DNA of 64,000 nt from DAOOPX01 sp964653045 (GTDB taxonomy: Bacteria > Patescibacteriota > Microgenomatia > UBA1400 > PJMF01). Within the stretch, counting starts at the first letter, position 1. The number at the start of each line of letters is the position of its first letter. The stretch is taken from the NCBI GenBank assembly GCA_964653045.1, contig CAZZBW010000003.1:1-64000 (forward strand). Reading direction: 5' to 3'. Positions 44,053 to 52,490 of this stretch are shown here, piece by piece. The position numbers and the translations under genes were made by a program. The notes under the pieces were generated by a model. It searched no databases, was not told where the DNA came from, and saw only the letters and a program-made list of their open reading frames with translations.

Positions 44053-44097
44053 TTGACAATCACTATTTTACTCTGTAAACTATCAATATAGTGATAG
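44053..44097 (+). promoter_or_regulatory. Promoter with overlapping dyads controlling the recombinase operon
   Basis: TTGACA (44053-44058) and TAAACT (44076-44081) with 17-bp spacing. ATCACTAT (44059-44066) is the inverted copy of ATAGTGAT (44088-44095), and CTATCA (44080-44085) of TGATAG (44092-44097). The dyads flank and overlap the promoter, which fits repressor control of integration and excision. Confidence 0.65.
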
Positions 44098-44112
44098 AAT
44101 AGGAAGGACGAT

Positions 44113-44274
44113 ATGACAAACTCGGAAGACGTCACTCAGCCCGAATCAGACACCTTAAATCTCCCAGAAGATGTGTTTACTAGACGATTTGTGACGTTGT
44201 TGATTAAACAAGTTGAGCGAGACATTGAACAATTTAAACGAATTGAAACGGAAACGGTCAGGAGCAAAACATGA
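44113..44274 (+). CDS. Small protein coupled to the serine recombinase (53 residues)
   Basis: ATG 44113 has an AGGAAGG Shine-Dalgarno and the frame ends in TGA overlapping the recombinase ATG by four bases (ATGA at 44271). The sequence (MTNSEDVTQPESDTLNLPED, then VFTRRFVTLLIKQVERDIEQ) is an acidic tail plus one charged helix. Position and coupling suggest a directionality factor or accessory to the recombinase. That is inference. Not recognised as any family. Confidence 0.65.
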   Translation: MTNSEDVTQPESDTLNLPEDVFTRRFVTLLIKQVERDIEQFKRIETETVRSKT

Positions 44275-45998
44275 CTCCAGATCCTGCCCCACGTTTTGCC
44301 GTCGCTGCCATTCGTATCTCTTCGGTCAAACAAGGTCTGCAAGGTGATTCGCCAGATGATCAGAAACAACAAATCGAGCGCTTTGCCGCTGCTAGAGGCA
44401 TCACCATCAAAAAGTACTTCATTTTTATGGAGTCAGCCTCTAAAGAACAACAACCAGTCCAGGAAGCCATTGATTACTGCACCAAAAGTTCTAATCACAT
44501 TAGTTACTTCATCATTAAATCTATTGATCGCTTCACCCGCGGTGGCTCGTACTCATATGACCATCTTAAACGTCAGCTAGTTGCTCACAATGTCACCTTG
44601 TTAGATATTTATGGCATTATCAGCTCTCAGGAAGTTAACACTTTGGAGCATCTGGATGTAGAGTATGACTGGAGTGTATACAGTCCAACCAAAAAGGCTG
44701 AAATATTGGAAGCAGAACGAGCTAAAGATGAAATGCGCGACATCATGACGCGCATGATTGGGGCCGAGATTCGTTATGTGCGCATGGGTTACCGCGTCAG
44801 ACGAGCGCCCTTCGGTTACGCCAATGAGAAAGTCGATTCCCCTCACGGCAAACGAGTGGTGCTAGTACCATTTGAGGAAGAAGCCTACTGGATACGTAAA
44901 ATGTATCAGTATCGATTGGAAGGAGTCCTGAGTGACACTGACATTGTCAACGCTCTCAACAAACAAGGGTTTAAAACTCGCGTCTTTCACCGTCGGAATC
45001 AAACTGATCGTACCAAAATCATCGGCAAGCGTGGCGGTAATCCTCTCAAAATTAAGCAACTATGGCGCTACTTAAGTAGTCCCATTTATGCGGGTGTTAA
45101 TTTAGAAAAATGGACAAACCAACATCCCATTAAAGGTAATTTTCAAGGCCTAGTTAGTATTGAAGAGTTTAATAAAGCCAACCGGGGCAAGATAATTATT
45201 CATCAGCAAGCTGGGAAACTTGTCATTCAGAAAGAACGTGCTCCAGATTACCTAGTACATAAGAAAATGATTAATCCTAATTTCCCTTATAAGAAGTATG
45301 TACTCTGTCCAGAGTGTCAAAAGCCCCTCTTTGGCAGTGCCTCTCGTGGCAAATCGGGCAAGTACTACCCCGCCTATCACTGTCATGCCCGTGGTCACTA
45401 CTTCCGTGTTCCTTCACCTGAATTCATGGATACTATCGGAAAGTTTGTCAAACAACTTAGGTTTAGTGATGAACAGATATCAAAGTTGAAACAGTCGGCC
45501 TTGAGTCTTTGGCATGAGCATCACAGTCACATGGAGAAAGAGAACGCTCGGATTGACCAAAAGATTGCTGACCTTCGTTCACAAGCTAACCTAGTTGCTG
45601 AAAAGATCAGATATTTGAATTCAGAGATCTCCATGCGATATGTTGAGAAAGAATTAATTGATATAGAAGCTGAAATTACCAAGCTTGAAAGCGCTAAGAA
45701 AAAATCACTGCCCACTGATCAGGTCGATATGGAAAAAGTGATGGAAATCATTGGATTTTATTTGGAACACCTAGATAATTTATTGCTAAATCAATCAAAA
45801 CCACTTAGAAGTGCTGAGTACTTTAGCCTTCTTTTTCAAGTACCACCTACCTATGATGATTTAGTGTTTGGAACACCCAAATTAGTCCCATTTATCGAAC
45901 TAAAAGATGGGGTTGCTACCCCTTCAATACCTATTGGTGACCCCATGGGGAATCGAACCCCAGTTATCGGGATGAGAACCCGATGTCCTAACCGCTAG
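44271..45998 (+). CDS. Large serine recombinase (integrase of the element)
   Basis: Catalyses integration and excision using a serine nucleophile. The 575 residues have the resolvase domain (about 8-150) with the catalytic serine in AIRISSVKQ (S17) and IDRFTRGG, the Recombinase domain (about 160-280; RRAPFGYANEKVDSPHGKRV), a zinc ribbon (YVLCPECQKPLFGSASRGKS followed by YHCHARGHYF) and a coiled coil (about 420-480). The last 20 residues (DPMGNRTPVIGMRTRCPNR region) are encoded by the antisense strand of tRNA-Glu and the TAG stop lies inside the tRNA. The native end of the protein is therefore set by the insertion site. Translationally coupled to the 53-residue gene. Confidence 0.94.
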   Translation: MTPDPAPRFAVAAIRISSVKQGLQGDSPDDQKQQIERFAAARGITIKKYFIFMESASKEQQPVQEAIDYCTKSSNHISYFIIKSIDRFTRGGSYSYDHLKRQLVAHNVTLLDIYGIISSQEVNTLEHLDVEYDWSVYSPTKKAEILEAERAKDEMRDIMTRMIGAEIRYVRMGYRVRRAPFGYANEKVDSPHGKRVVLVPFEEEAYWIRKMYQYRLEGVLSDTDIVNALNKQGFKTRVFHRRNQTDRTKIIGKRGGNPLKIKQLWRYLSSPIYAGVNLEKWTNQHPIKGNFQGLVSIEEFNKANRGKIIIHQQAGKLVIQKERAPDYLVHKKMINPNFPYKKYVLCPECQKPLFGSASRGKSGKYYPAYHCHARGHYFRVPSPEFMDTIGKFVKQLRFSDEQISKLKQSALSLWHEHHSHMEKENARIDQKIADLRSQANLVAEKIRYLNSEISMRYVEKELIDIEAEITKLESAKKKSLPTDQVDMEKVMEIIGFYLEHLDNLLLNQSKPLRSAEYFSLLFQVPPTYDDLVFGTPKLVPFIELKDGVATPSIPIGDPMGNRTPVIGMRTRCPNR

Positions 45999-46009
45999 AC
46001 GATGGGGCC
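45935..46009 (-). tRNA. tRNA-Glu (anticodon CTC), CCA encoded
   Basis: On the minus strand the sequence from 46009 folds as a full cloverleaf: acceptor GGCCCCA/TGGGGTC (with one G-U), D arm GTCTAGCGGTTAGGAC, anticodon stem TCGGG/CCCGA with loop TTCTCAT (anticodon CTC), and T arm TGGGG-TTCGATT-CCCCA. Discriminator A is at 45938 and CCA follows (45937-45935). The 3' end faces the mobile element and the gene is intact, so it is the probable attachment site. Confidence 0.95.
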
Positions 46010-46056
46010 GCGGTGAACTAAAAATATTATATCAGGGAATAAAAGACATCTCTCGA

Positions 46057-46620
46057 CTAATTTGCTTTTGATTCTTTGGCTGGGACAAGGTAGAAACGAA
46101 TGTCTCCTTTTTCTTCGGAAATTTTCCATCCTGGCAACTTAAAGTAAGTAGAAATAACCCTTGTGCCGGGTTTGAGCTCGCGCGCCAGCTTGCGCGCGAG
46201 CCTGCCCATCATGTAACTAATGCCATATACCACTACGACCGAGTAGGGAGATAAATCATGCTGCCAAAAATCTCCCAAAATAATCTTGGCTTGGGGAGGA
46301 GTGAGTTTGTGCTGAGCTAGTGCGCGGCGCGCGCGACAGTAGTATATCGGATTTATCTCGATTCCAGTAGCGCGCGCTCCAGTTTTAGCTGCAGCCACCA
46401 CAATCCTACCATCACCAGCGCCAAGATCAATTAGGTGGTCACTTTGCTTGAGTTTAGCCAGGAACAAGATGTTATTCAGACGTTCTTTGTCAGTGGCGGC
46501 GTAAAAGGGACCCATGAAAAAACCCATGGTCATTAGTGAAAAAAACATCTGAACAACAATTATCAAGATAAAAACAAAGAAAAACAGCGCGAAGGCAACC
46601 AGCAATAACGTCATTATCAA
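46057..46620 (-). CDS. Membrane-anchored class I SAM-dependent methyltransferase
   Basis: A 187-residue protein with an N-terminal hydrophobic region (about 1-38) and a Rossmann methyltransferase domain: motif I DLGAGDGRIVVAAA (about 62-75), the acidic ATGIEINPIYY, and GDFWQHDLSPYSVVVVY as motif IV. It resembles the FAM173/ATPSCKMT group of small membrane-bound protein lysine methyltransferases, but the substrate is unknown here. It lies 47 bases from the tRNA. A perfect hairpin (46176-46201) lies inside. Confidence 0.8.
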   Translation of the reverse strand: MIMTLLLVAFALFFFVFILIIVVQMFFSLMTMGFFMGPFYAATDKERLNNILFLAKLKQSDHLIDLGAGDGRIVVAAAKTGARATGIEINPIYYCRARRALAQHKLTPPQAKIILGDFWQHDLSPYSVVVVYGISYMMGRLARKLARELKPGTRVISTYFKLPGWKISEEKGDIRFYLVPAKESKAN

Positions 46621-46650
46621 TCAATATAGTATAGAATACATGCTAATTCA

Positions 46651-47820
46651 ATGAGAAAACTCTCGGTAATAGTTGTTATGTCTGCCCTAGTCTTTTTTGC
46701 AACTGGATTGGGAAGCGGGCTGCTTATTGCTCAAAAATTACAGCAAACTCAGGGTAGTTCATTTAGCCTACTTTCTCCTTTAATTTCCGATCAACTCAAA
46801 ATGCCAGATTATGAACAGTATTCCCTGACTAATTTAGTCGATTACCCATACCAAGCAAATAAGCTAGAAGTGATTGAAGTGATTGATCAGACTGAGAAAT
46901 ATAATGAGTATCAGTTTACTTTTACCACCATGGACAAAACCATGAGTGGGTTAATGACTTTGCCTAACGATCTACAAATAAATGAAAGACCAAAAGTGGT
47001 AATTTTGCTGCGCGGCTGGGCACCGGCCGAAACATATTATTCCGGCCAAGGTACCAGCCCAGCCGCGCGTATTCTAGCTGCTAATGGCTACGTTACGCTG
47101 GCTCCAGACTTTTTTGGCTACGCCAAAAGTGATCCTGAACCCACAGATACCTGGGAAGCACGGTTTATCAAACCGATCAATGTGATTGAGCTAATGAGCT
47201 CCGTCGAAAAATTTGGACTACCAATTCCTGCAACTGAAAGCGCCGAAGACGAGCAGATTGCCGCTACGGATAGCTTGCCTCCATCGCAACTATATTTTTG
47301 GGCCCACAGCAATGGCGGACAGATTGCGCTGTCGGTCTTGGAAATTCTCTCTCGGCCAATTCCCACTACCCTTTGGGCACCAGTCACGGCCCCATTTCCA
47401 TACTCTATCTTGTTTTATGGTGACGTGCTGGAAGATGAAGGCAAAGAACAACGCAGTTGGCTAGCCATGTTTGAACGTAATCATGACCCACGTCAGTACT
47501 CAATTACTCAACATCTTGACCGATTGCGGGGATATTTTCAACTTCACCATGGCACTGCCGATGAGGCGGCTTTGAAAACATGGAGTGATGAGTTCAACGA
47601 CAAAATAATTGCTGAAAATAAACGACGAACTAAAGTTTTCGACGAAGAAAAAGATGTTGAAGAAAAGGTGGAAGAGATTAAAGAAGATGAATTAATTAAC
47701 CTTGAGTATTTTGTCTATCCAGGAGCCGACCACAATTTGAGACCAATTGAAAACTGGAATTTGGCCATAGAGCGCGATTTGAAATTTTTCGCGGCTAATC
47801 CTCCGACAGAGTTGCCTTAA
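46651..47820 (+). CDS. Exported or membrane-anchored alpha/beta hydrolase (prolyl-oligopeptidase-like)
   Basis: A 389-residue protein with an N-terminal signal anchor (MRKLSVIVVMSALVFFATGL, to about 28). The hydrolase core starts with VVILLRGWAPAE (oxyanion strand), then LAPDFFGYAKSDPEP, the nucleophile in FWAHSNGGQ (Ser in an AHSNG elbow in place of GxSxG), an Asp in HHGTADE, and the His in YPGADHNLRP. The triad appears complete. An acidic, charged insertion (DEEKDVEEKVEEIKEDE) precedes the His. The substrate is unknown. A TAGAAT box (46632-46637) stands 13 bases before the ATG. A large inverted repeat (47010-47068) lies within the gene. Its 3' end overlaps rmuC by 26 bases, tail to tail. 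Confidence 0.82.
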   Translation: MRKLSVIVVMSALVFFATGLGSGLLIAQKLQQTQGSSFSLLSPLISDQLKMPDYEQYSLTNLVDYPYQANKLEVIEVIDQTEKYNEYQFTFTTMDKTMSGLMTLPNDLQINERPKVVILLRGWAPAETYYSGQGTSPAARILAANGYVTLAPDFFGYAKSDPEPTDTWEARFIKPINVIELMSSVEKFGLPIPATESAEDEQIAATDSLPPSQLYFWAHSNGGQIALSVLEILSRPIPTTLWAPVTAPFPYSILFYGDVLEDEGKEQRSWLAMFERNHDPRQYSITQHLDRLRGYFQLHHGTADEAALKTWSDEFNDKIIAENKRRTKVFDEEKDVEEKVEEIKEDELINLEYFVYPGADHNLRPIENWNLAIERDLKFFAANPPTELP

Positions 47821-48937
47821 GTGCTTCAGGTTTTGCATCTTTTCTATGAGCTAAAGCCACTTGGCCAGTTTCTTGGACTTTGTGGATGCGTTTTTGGAGT
47901 TGTGTGGCGCGAGTAGTGCCCAACTCGCGCCAACTAGTATGAAGTGTCTCCACCGCTCGACCCATTTTTTCAACTGACAGCCGGTACTTCTCCCATTCTC
48001 CCAAGAATCCATCAATTTGATCAAGCACAGAGCGCAAGGTATCTCCCAGTAAAAAGTTGCGATAGCTCTCGATAATTGTCCTGGCTACAATCAAAAATGT
48101 AAACGGGGAAGTAATCAGCACCCGCTTGGCCAAAGCATAATCTACTAGGTCTGGCAGTTTTTGATTAAGAAAAGAAAAAACTGCCTCATTGGGGACAAAC
48201 AGGACCACGTAATCCAGGGTGCCTTCGCTGGGCATAATGTACGTAGCTACTTTTTCAATATGTTTTTTTACATCAGCAGTGAACTGTTTAAGCAAATTTT
48301 TCTTGACAGTCACATCGTCACTTGCCGCCCATTGTTGCAGCGCCGCAAAAGGAAACTTAACGTCCACTGGGACAACTCGATGGTCGGGTAAAAGCAGTTT
48401 GACATCTGGACGCTGGTCAGTGCTACCAATATTCTTTTGAATCTGGTAATGAACTCCTTCAAGTAAACCGTTGGCTTGGAGCAAATCTTCAATAATCCGT
48501 TCGCCCCAGCTGCCGCGCGCTTGATTGCTACTCAGCGCGCGCGCCAAATCTTCTGTGTGTCCCCGCAACTCTTCTGTCACTCGCTGGTGAGATTCAATCT
48601 GTTTGACCAAGCTACCAAACTGCTCGGCTCGATCTTTTTCTAAAACCTTCAATTCTTGCTGGCGTTTATCCATGACTGTTTCCACATCTCGCACTAACTT
48701 GGACAGTTGCTGGTGTTTGGTCTCCAACTCCACGCGGATGGCAGAAGTTTCTGATGCCAAAAGCTGACGCGAGTGTTCAGTAATTTTATTGGCACTAGCA
48801 CCAAAAATTCGATCAACTAACTCTTCAACTTGGCCTTTACTGTTGAGTTGCAGACGGCGTAAAAAACTAACCAGCACCACTAACACCACCAAAAATAAGA
48901 TGATTAGCACAACCAATAAAATTTCAACATTGTTCAT
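47795..48937 (-). CDS. rmuC: DNA recombination protein RmuC
   Basis: A membrane-anchored protein thought to limit inversions or to degrade DNA ends. The 380 residues start at ATG 48937 (MNNVEILLVV) with GAGG upstream. They show one N-terminal membrane helix (about 4-26), a coiled coil (about 40-130), and the RmuC nuclease-like domain with GSWGERIIEDLL, PDVKLLLPDHRVVPVDVKFP and ADVKKHIEKVATYI. The length is somewhat short but complete. It is convergent with the hydrolase gene and divergent from the membrane gene at 48988. Confidence 0.93.
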   Translation of the reverse strand: MNNVEILLVVLIILFLVVLVVLVSFLRRLQLNSKGQVEELVDRIFGASANKITEHSRQLLASETSAIRVELETKHQQLSKLVRDVETVMDKRQQELKVLEKDRAEQFGSLVKQIESHQRVTEELRGHTEDLARALSSNQARGSWGERIIEDLLQANGLLEGVHYQIQKNIGSTDQRPDVKLLLPDHRVVPVDVKFPFAALQQWAASDDVTVKKNLLKQFTADVKKHIEKVATYIMPSEGTLDYVVLFVPNEAVFSFLNQKLPDLVDYALAKRVLITSPFTFLIVARTIIESYRNFLLGDTLRSVLDQIDGFLGEWEKYRLSVEKMGRAVETLHTSWRELGTTRATQLQKRIHKVQETGQVALAHRKDAKPEALKATLSED

Positions 48938-48987
48938 ATAATTTGACCTCAATCATTATGGCATAACTTTGTTATACAATCATCTTA

Positions 48988-49479
48988 ATGATCCAATTTG
49001 GTCAACCCAAAAAAATACATAAAGCACCCCTCTTGCTCTTTCACCGATCATCGAGACTTTCTGGTAAATCGAAGCGAGTGAAACTTGAGACAAGATTAAA
49101 AGCTGACGTTAACTTAAAAAGAAATAATCCAAAAGGAAGCACTCCGCCTTGGACCTTTTACTGGTTTGAGGCGGGTATATGCTATCTCATAATTTTTTTA
49201 ATTTTGCGCTTCGTTTATCCCGATCGCTTAGCGAATTTCATCATCGACGGCGGCTACCTGCCATTACATTTACTTTTTTTCTTGGGCAACCTGTCGCTGA
49301 TGGTTGCCCTTTTCCAATCTTGGTTACTAGCAATTCTGTTTAGCTTTGGTGTTGAAACCCTGCTGTTTTTCAAATTGCAGCAGATACAGCTAGAGTGGAG
49401 TGTTATCTTAACAATTATGCTGCCCTGGCTAATTTTTTTAAGTTTCAGCCTGTATAATAATCACCGCCGTGCAATCTAA
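48988..49479 (+). CDS. Membrane protein, three to four helices, unknown
   Basis: A 163-residue protein with a strongly basic N-terminal 50 residues (HRSSRLSGKSKRVKLETRLK) and hydrophobic segments at about 58-76, 90-112 and 115-135, with a fourth near 140-156. The stop overlaps the metG start region by 11 bases. A TATACAAT box (48973-48980) ends seven bases before the ATG, hinting at a leaderless message. No family recognised. Co-transcription with metG is possible, but metG also has its own TATAAT. Confidence 0.65.
   Translation: MIQFGQPKKIHKAPLLLFHRSSRLSGKSKRVKLETRLKADVNLKRNNPKGSTPPWTFYWFEAGICYLIIFLILRFVYPDRLANFIIDGGYLPLHLLFFLGNLSLMVALFQSWLLAILFSFGVETLLFFKLQQIQLEWSVILTIMLPWLIFLSFSLYNNHRRAI
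49453..49468 (+). promoter_or_regulatory. TATAAT box ten bases before metG start
   Basis: TATAAT at 49453-49458 is followed by ten bases and the GTG at 49469 with no Shine-Dalgarno. This gives metG its own leaderless transcript if active. It lies inside the 3' end of the preceding gene. Confidence 0.5.
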
Positions 49480-50914
49480 GTACTATATTACTACCACCCT
49501 ACCCTACGTGAACGCCGAGCCTCATATTGGTTTTGGCTTGGAAATTGTTACTGCTGACGTTCTAGCTCGGTTTCATCGTTTGGTCGGAGACGAAGTGATC
49601 TTCAATACTGGCAGCGACGAACATGGACAAAAAATTTGGCAAAAGGCGGTGGAACAAGGCATTTCTCCGCAAGAGTATGTCGATCAAGCCGTGACTCAGT
49701 TTCAAGCACTCAAAGATGATCTTAACCTAAGTTACACTCACTTCATTCGCACCAGCGATGAACACCACATTCGGGCGGCTCAATCCTTATGGCAGCTCTG
49801 TGAAAAGAACGGTGATATCTACAAAGCCCAGTACCAAATTCAGTACTGCGTCGGTTGTGAACTAACTAAACTTGAATCTGAACTAGTCGATCATCGCTGT
49901 CCCCTTCACCCCACCCTGGAGCTAGAAACCAGAAACGAAGAAAATTACTTTTTTCGCTTTTCTAAATACCAGAAACCATTGCTCAAGTATTACCAAAGCC
50001 ACCCAGAATTTATCAAACCAGAACATAAACTCAATGAAATTACTGCTTTCGTCAGCGCGGGGCTCCAGGACTTTAGTATTTCGCGGCTTAAAACTAACAT
50101 GCCTTGGGGCGTACCTGTGCCAAACGACAATCAACACGTGATGTATGTCTGGTTTGACGCTCTCGTCAACTATATCAGTACTCTGGGTTGGCCCAAACAA
50201 CTTGCAAACTTCAAACAGTTTTGGCCTGGTACACAAATTGCCGGTAAGGACAATTTGCGTCAACAAGCTGCGATGTGGCAAGCCATGCTGCTCTCAGCTG
50301 GTCTACCCATGAGTGAGCAAATCTTGATCAACGGCTTCATCAGTATCGGTGGTCAAAAAATGAGCAAATCCCTCGGTAACGTCATCTCACCCAGGCAACT
50401 AATCGAGCGTTACGGTGTCGATGGCACTCGCTGGATTCTGATTAGCCTCGGACCAATTGGTAATGATATCGATTTGAGCTGGCAGCAGTTGGATCAAATT
50501 TTCCAATCCGAGCTAGCCAATGGTCTAGGCAATCTCACTTCACGCATCACAAAGTTAGCTGAGAAAATCCAGCTGTCGGGAGTTGAGCTGGATCCAGCTT
50601 CAACTCCCGACCCACAATATACAAAATTAATGGAAAGTTCAGACGTTTCTGCAACACTCGCATTAATCAAAAACTGGACTGCCCAAACCGACCAATTTTT
50701 GAGCCAAAACAAACCTTGGTTACTAGCCGGCCCAGAGCAGCGTCGCATTATTTTAGACTCGGTCACCATGCTTTACAAAATTGTCTATCATGCTCAAATA
50801 ATTATTCCTGAAACCGCCCAAATAATTTTGTCCAACTTGACTAGTGCCCAGATTCAAGCAACTCTCCCTCTTTTTCCCAGAATTAACACCACGGAGGGAA
50901 CGAGCAGTTTATGA
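49469..50914 (+). CDS. metG: Methionyl-tRNA synthetase
   Basis: Charges tRNA-Met with methionine. The 481 residues show the class I HIGH motif as PHIGFG (18-23), KMSKS (near 297-301) in GGQKMSKSLGN, and a single zinc-knuckle-like insert (YCVGCELTKLESELVDHRCP, Cys-X2-Cys and a later Cys-X2-His). There is no C-terminal EMAP-like domain, so it is the short form. The start is GTG 49469. It overlaps the glycosyltransferase gene at 50911 by four bases. A perfect 12-bp-arm inverted repeat with a palindromic core lies at 50575-50611. Confidence 0.96.
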   Translation: MQSKYYITTTLPYVNAEPHIGFGLEIVTADVLARFHRLVGDEVIFNTGSDEHGQKIWQKAVEQGISPQEYVDQAVTQFQALKDDLNLSYTHFIRTSDEHHIRAAQSLWQLCEKNGDIYKAQYQIQYCVGCELTKLESELVDHRCPLHPTLELETRNEENYFFRFSKYQKPLLKYYQSHPEFIKPEHKLNEITAFVSAGLQDFSISRLKTNMPWGVPVPNDNQHVMYVWFDALVNYISTLGWPKQLANFKQFWPGTQIAGKDNLRQQAAMWQAMLLSAGLPMSEQILINGFISIGGQKMSKSLGNVISPRQLIERYGVDGTRWILISLGPIGNDIDLSWQQLDQIFQSELANGLGNLTSRITKLAEKIQLSGVELDPASTPDPQYTKLMESSDVSATLALIKNWTAQTDQFLSQNKPWLLAGPEQRRIILDSVTMLYKIVYHAQIIIPETAQIILSNLTSAQIQATLPLFPRINTTEGTSSL

Positions 50915-52416
50915 AAAATCCCATTCGCACTTATTTTTTACGTCACCCAGTACGAACTCAACGTTTTTTGGAAATTTTACCTGGAGTTTTTTCTTGGTCG
51001 TTAATCTTGTTCCCAATCTGGGGTTCGCTAATCGTGCCCAACTGGGTAGCTTATTACGTCATCGGTTTCGCTGTTTATTGGGTTTATCGGTCTTTCACCC
51101 TAGCAATCCTGGCTTTCTCGGCTCACTTCACGATCAAGGCCAGCAAAGCATTTGACTGGCTCAAAGACTTGGAACGATTATATCCAGATCGGTGGCGCAA
51201 AATTCATCACTTAGTTATTATTCCCACTTATCAGGAGCCAATTCATACTCTTAAAGATACTCTGCAAAGTTTGCTCGAACAGACCTATCCCAAAGAGAAT
51301 CTGCACATCATGCTTTCTTTTGAAAAAAGAGAGGGTGAGGCAGGCACAAATAAGGCTAAACTCTTAAAAAAAGAGTTCGGTCGGAAGTTTGGCAATATTT
51401 GGGTGACCTATCATCCCGATATTGCTGGCGAAGTAAAAGGTAAATCAGCGAATACCTGTTGGGGAGCTAAACAAGCCAAAAAATTCTTGGTTGACGACCA
51501 AAAAATTCCAATTGAAAACGTCACAATCACCAGTGAAGATGCCGACGCCAAGTTTCACCGCTCTTATTTTGCTAACGTTACTTTCGAGTTTCTTCGCAGC
51601 AAAACTCCTCACAATCATATTTGGCAGGGCGCAGTCGTTTTTTATAATAATATCTGGCGCGTTCCCGCTCCGATTCGCGTTTTGGCTTCAGTCTTCTCGG
51701 TCACGCAAATGTATATTCTCAAACGCGCTGATCGATTAATCAATTTTTCGAGTTACACCACTTCTCTCAAACACGTGGACGCTATCGGTTATTGGGATAC
51801 AGATGTCATTCCAGAAGATTATCGTCTGTTCTTTAAATCCTACTTTGCCACTTCTGGAAAGTTTAGTGTCAAGCCAATTTTTCTCCCAGTTTACGCTGAT
51901 GCCGCTGAATCAAGTACTTGGTGGAAAACTTTTGTTAATCAATATGAGCAACTCAAGCGCTGGGCCTGGGGAGTGAGCGACGATGCTTATATTATTCGTC
52001 AATACATCATAGCTGAAAACATCCCTTTTTGGGAAAAAACAATTCGAGTAATTAAAACAATTGAGGATCACTTCCTCTGGCCGGTTAATTGGTTTGCAAT
52101 TACTATTGCCGCGTTTTTCCCACCCCTACTCAATGAGGATTTCAATCGTTCGATATTGGGCAAAACCTTACCCCAAGCTACGTCAACACTTTTGACCATC
52201 TCACTAGTTTCGATGATTGTCATCTTTATCATCGATGCCCTCAACCGACCTCCTCGACCTCAGTCGAGAAAAATCCTGTCGGTCATCCTCCAACCACTTG
52301 AATTTTTGCTTCTACCAGTTGTCGGTTTCTTTTTCTCTGCCTTGCCAGGAATTGACGCCCACACTAGATTGATGCTAGGAAAATATATCGAGTATCGCGT
52401 CACCGAAAAAGTCTGA
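50911..52416 (+). CDS. Membrane glycosyltransferase, family 2 type
   Basis: A 501-residue enzyme with two N-terminal membrane helices (about 28-46 and 48-72), a GT-A domain with HLVIIPTYQEPIHTLKDTLQ (about 100-119), the metal-binding acidic motif ITSEDADAKFH, and QLKRWAWGVSDD, which resembles the Q/RxxRW motif of processive GT2 enzymes such as cellulose synthase. Two or three C-terminal membrane helices follow (about 390-410, 430-448 and 462-482). The ATG overlaps the metG stop by four bases. The polymer or acceptor is not known, but the surrounding operon is for surface glycans. Confidence 0.85.
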   Translation: MKNPIRTYFLRHPVRTQRFLEILPGVFSWSLILFPIWGSLIVPNWVAYYVIGFAVYWVYRSFTLAILAFSAHFTIKASKAFDWLKDLERLYPDRWRKIHHLVIIPTYQEPIHTLKDTLQSLLEQTYPKENLHIMLSFEKREGEAGTNKAKLLKKEFGRKFGNIWVTYHPDIAGEVKGKSANTCWGAKQAKKFLVDDQKIPIENVTITSEDADAKFHRSYFANVTFEFLRSKTPHNHIWQGAVVFYNNIWRVPAPIRVLASVFSVTQMYILKRADRLINFSSYTTSLKHVDAIGYWDTDVIPEDYRLFFKSYFATSGKFSVKPIFLPVYADAAESSTWWKTFVNQYEQLKRWAWGVSDDAYIIRQYIIAENIPFWEKTIRVIKTIEDHFLWPVNWFAITIAAFFPPLLNEDFNRSILGKTLPQATSTLLTISLVSMIVIFIIDALNRPPRPQSRKILSVILQPLEFLLLPVVGFFFSALPGIDAHTRLMLGKYIEYRVTEKV

Positions 52417-52490
52417 TACTCAATACTCACTTTGACAAACTAGGGAAAAATCTAGTAATCTACTCACAGCTACTTTGTAAATACCAAAAC

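Larger units (their letters stand above)
24733..45998. mobile_element. Integrative conjugative element with serine recombinase (left border uncertain)
   Basis: Within this span are a type IV secretion cluster (26641-31824), a coupling ATPase (40635-43220), ardC, a replication-relaxation protein, a restriction-modification cassette and a large serine recombinase abutting tRNA-Glu. The right border is in the tRNA. The left border was sought as a copy of the tRNA 3' end between 16.6 and 25 kb and not found; the start given is the first gene that fits the element. Unidentified genes from 16.8 kb may also belong to it. No complete relaxase of a classical MOB family is obvious. Confidence 0.65.
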
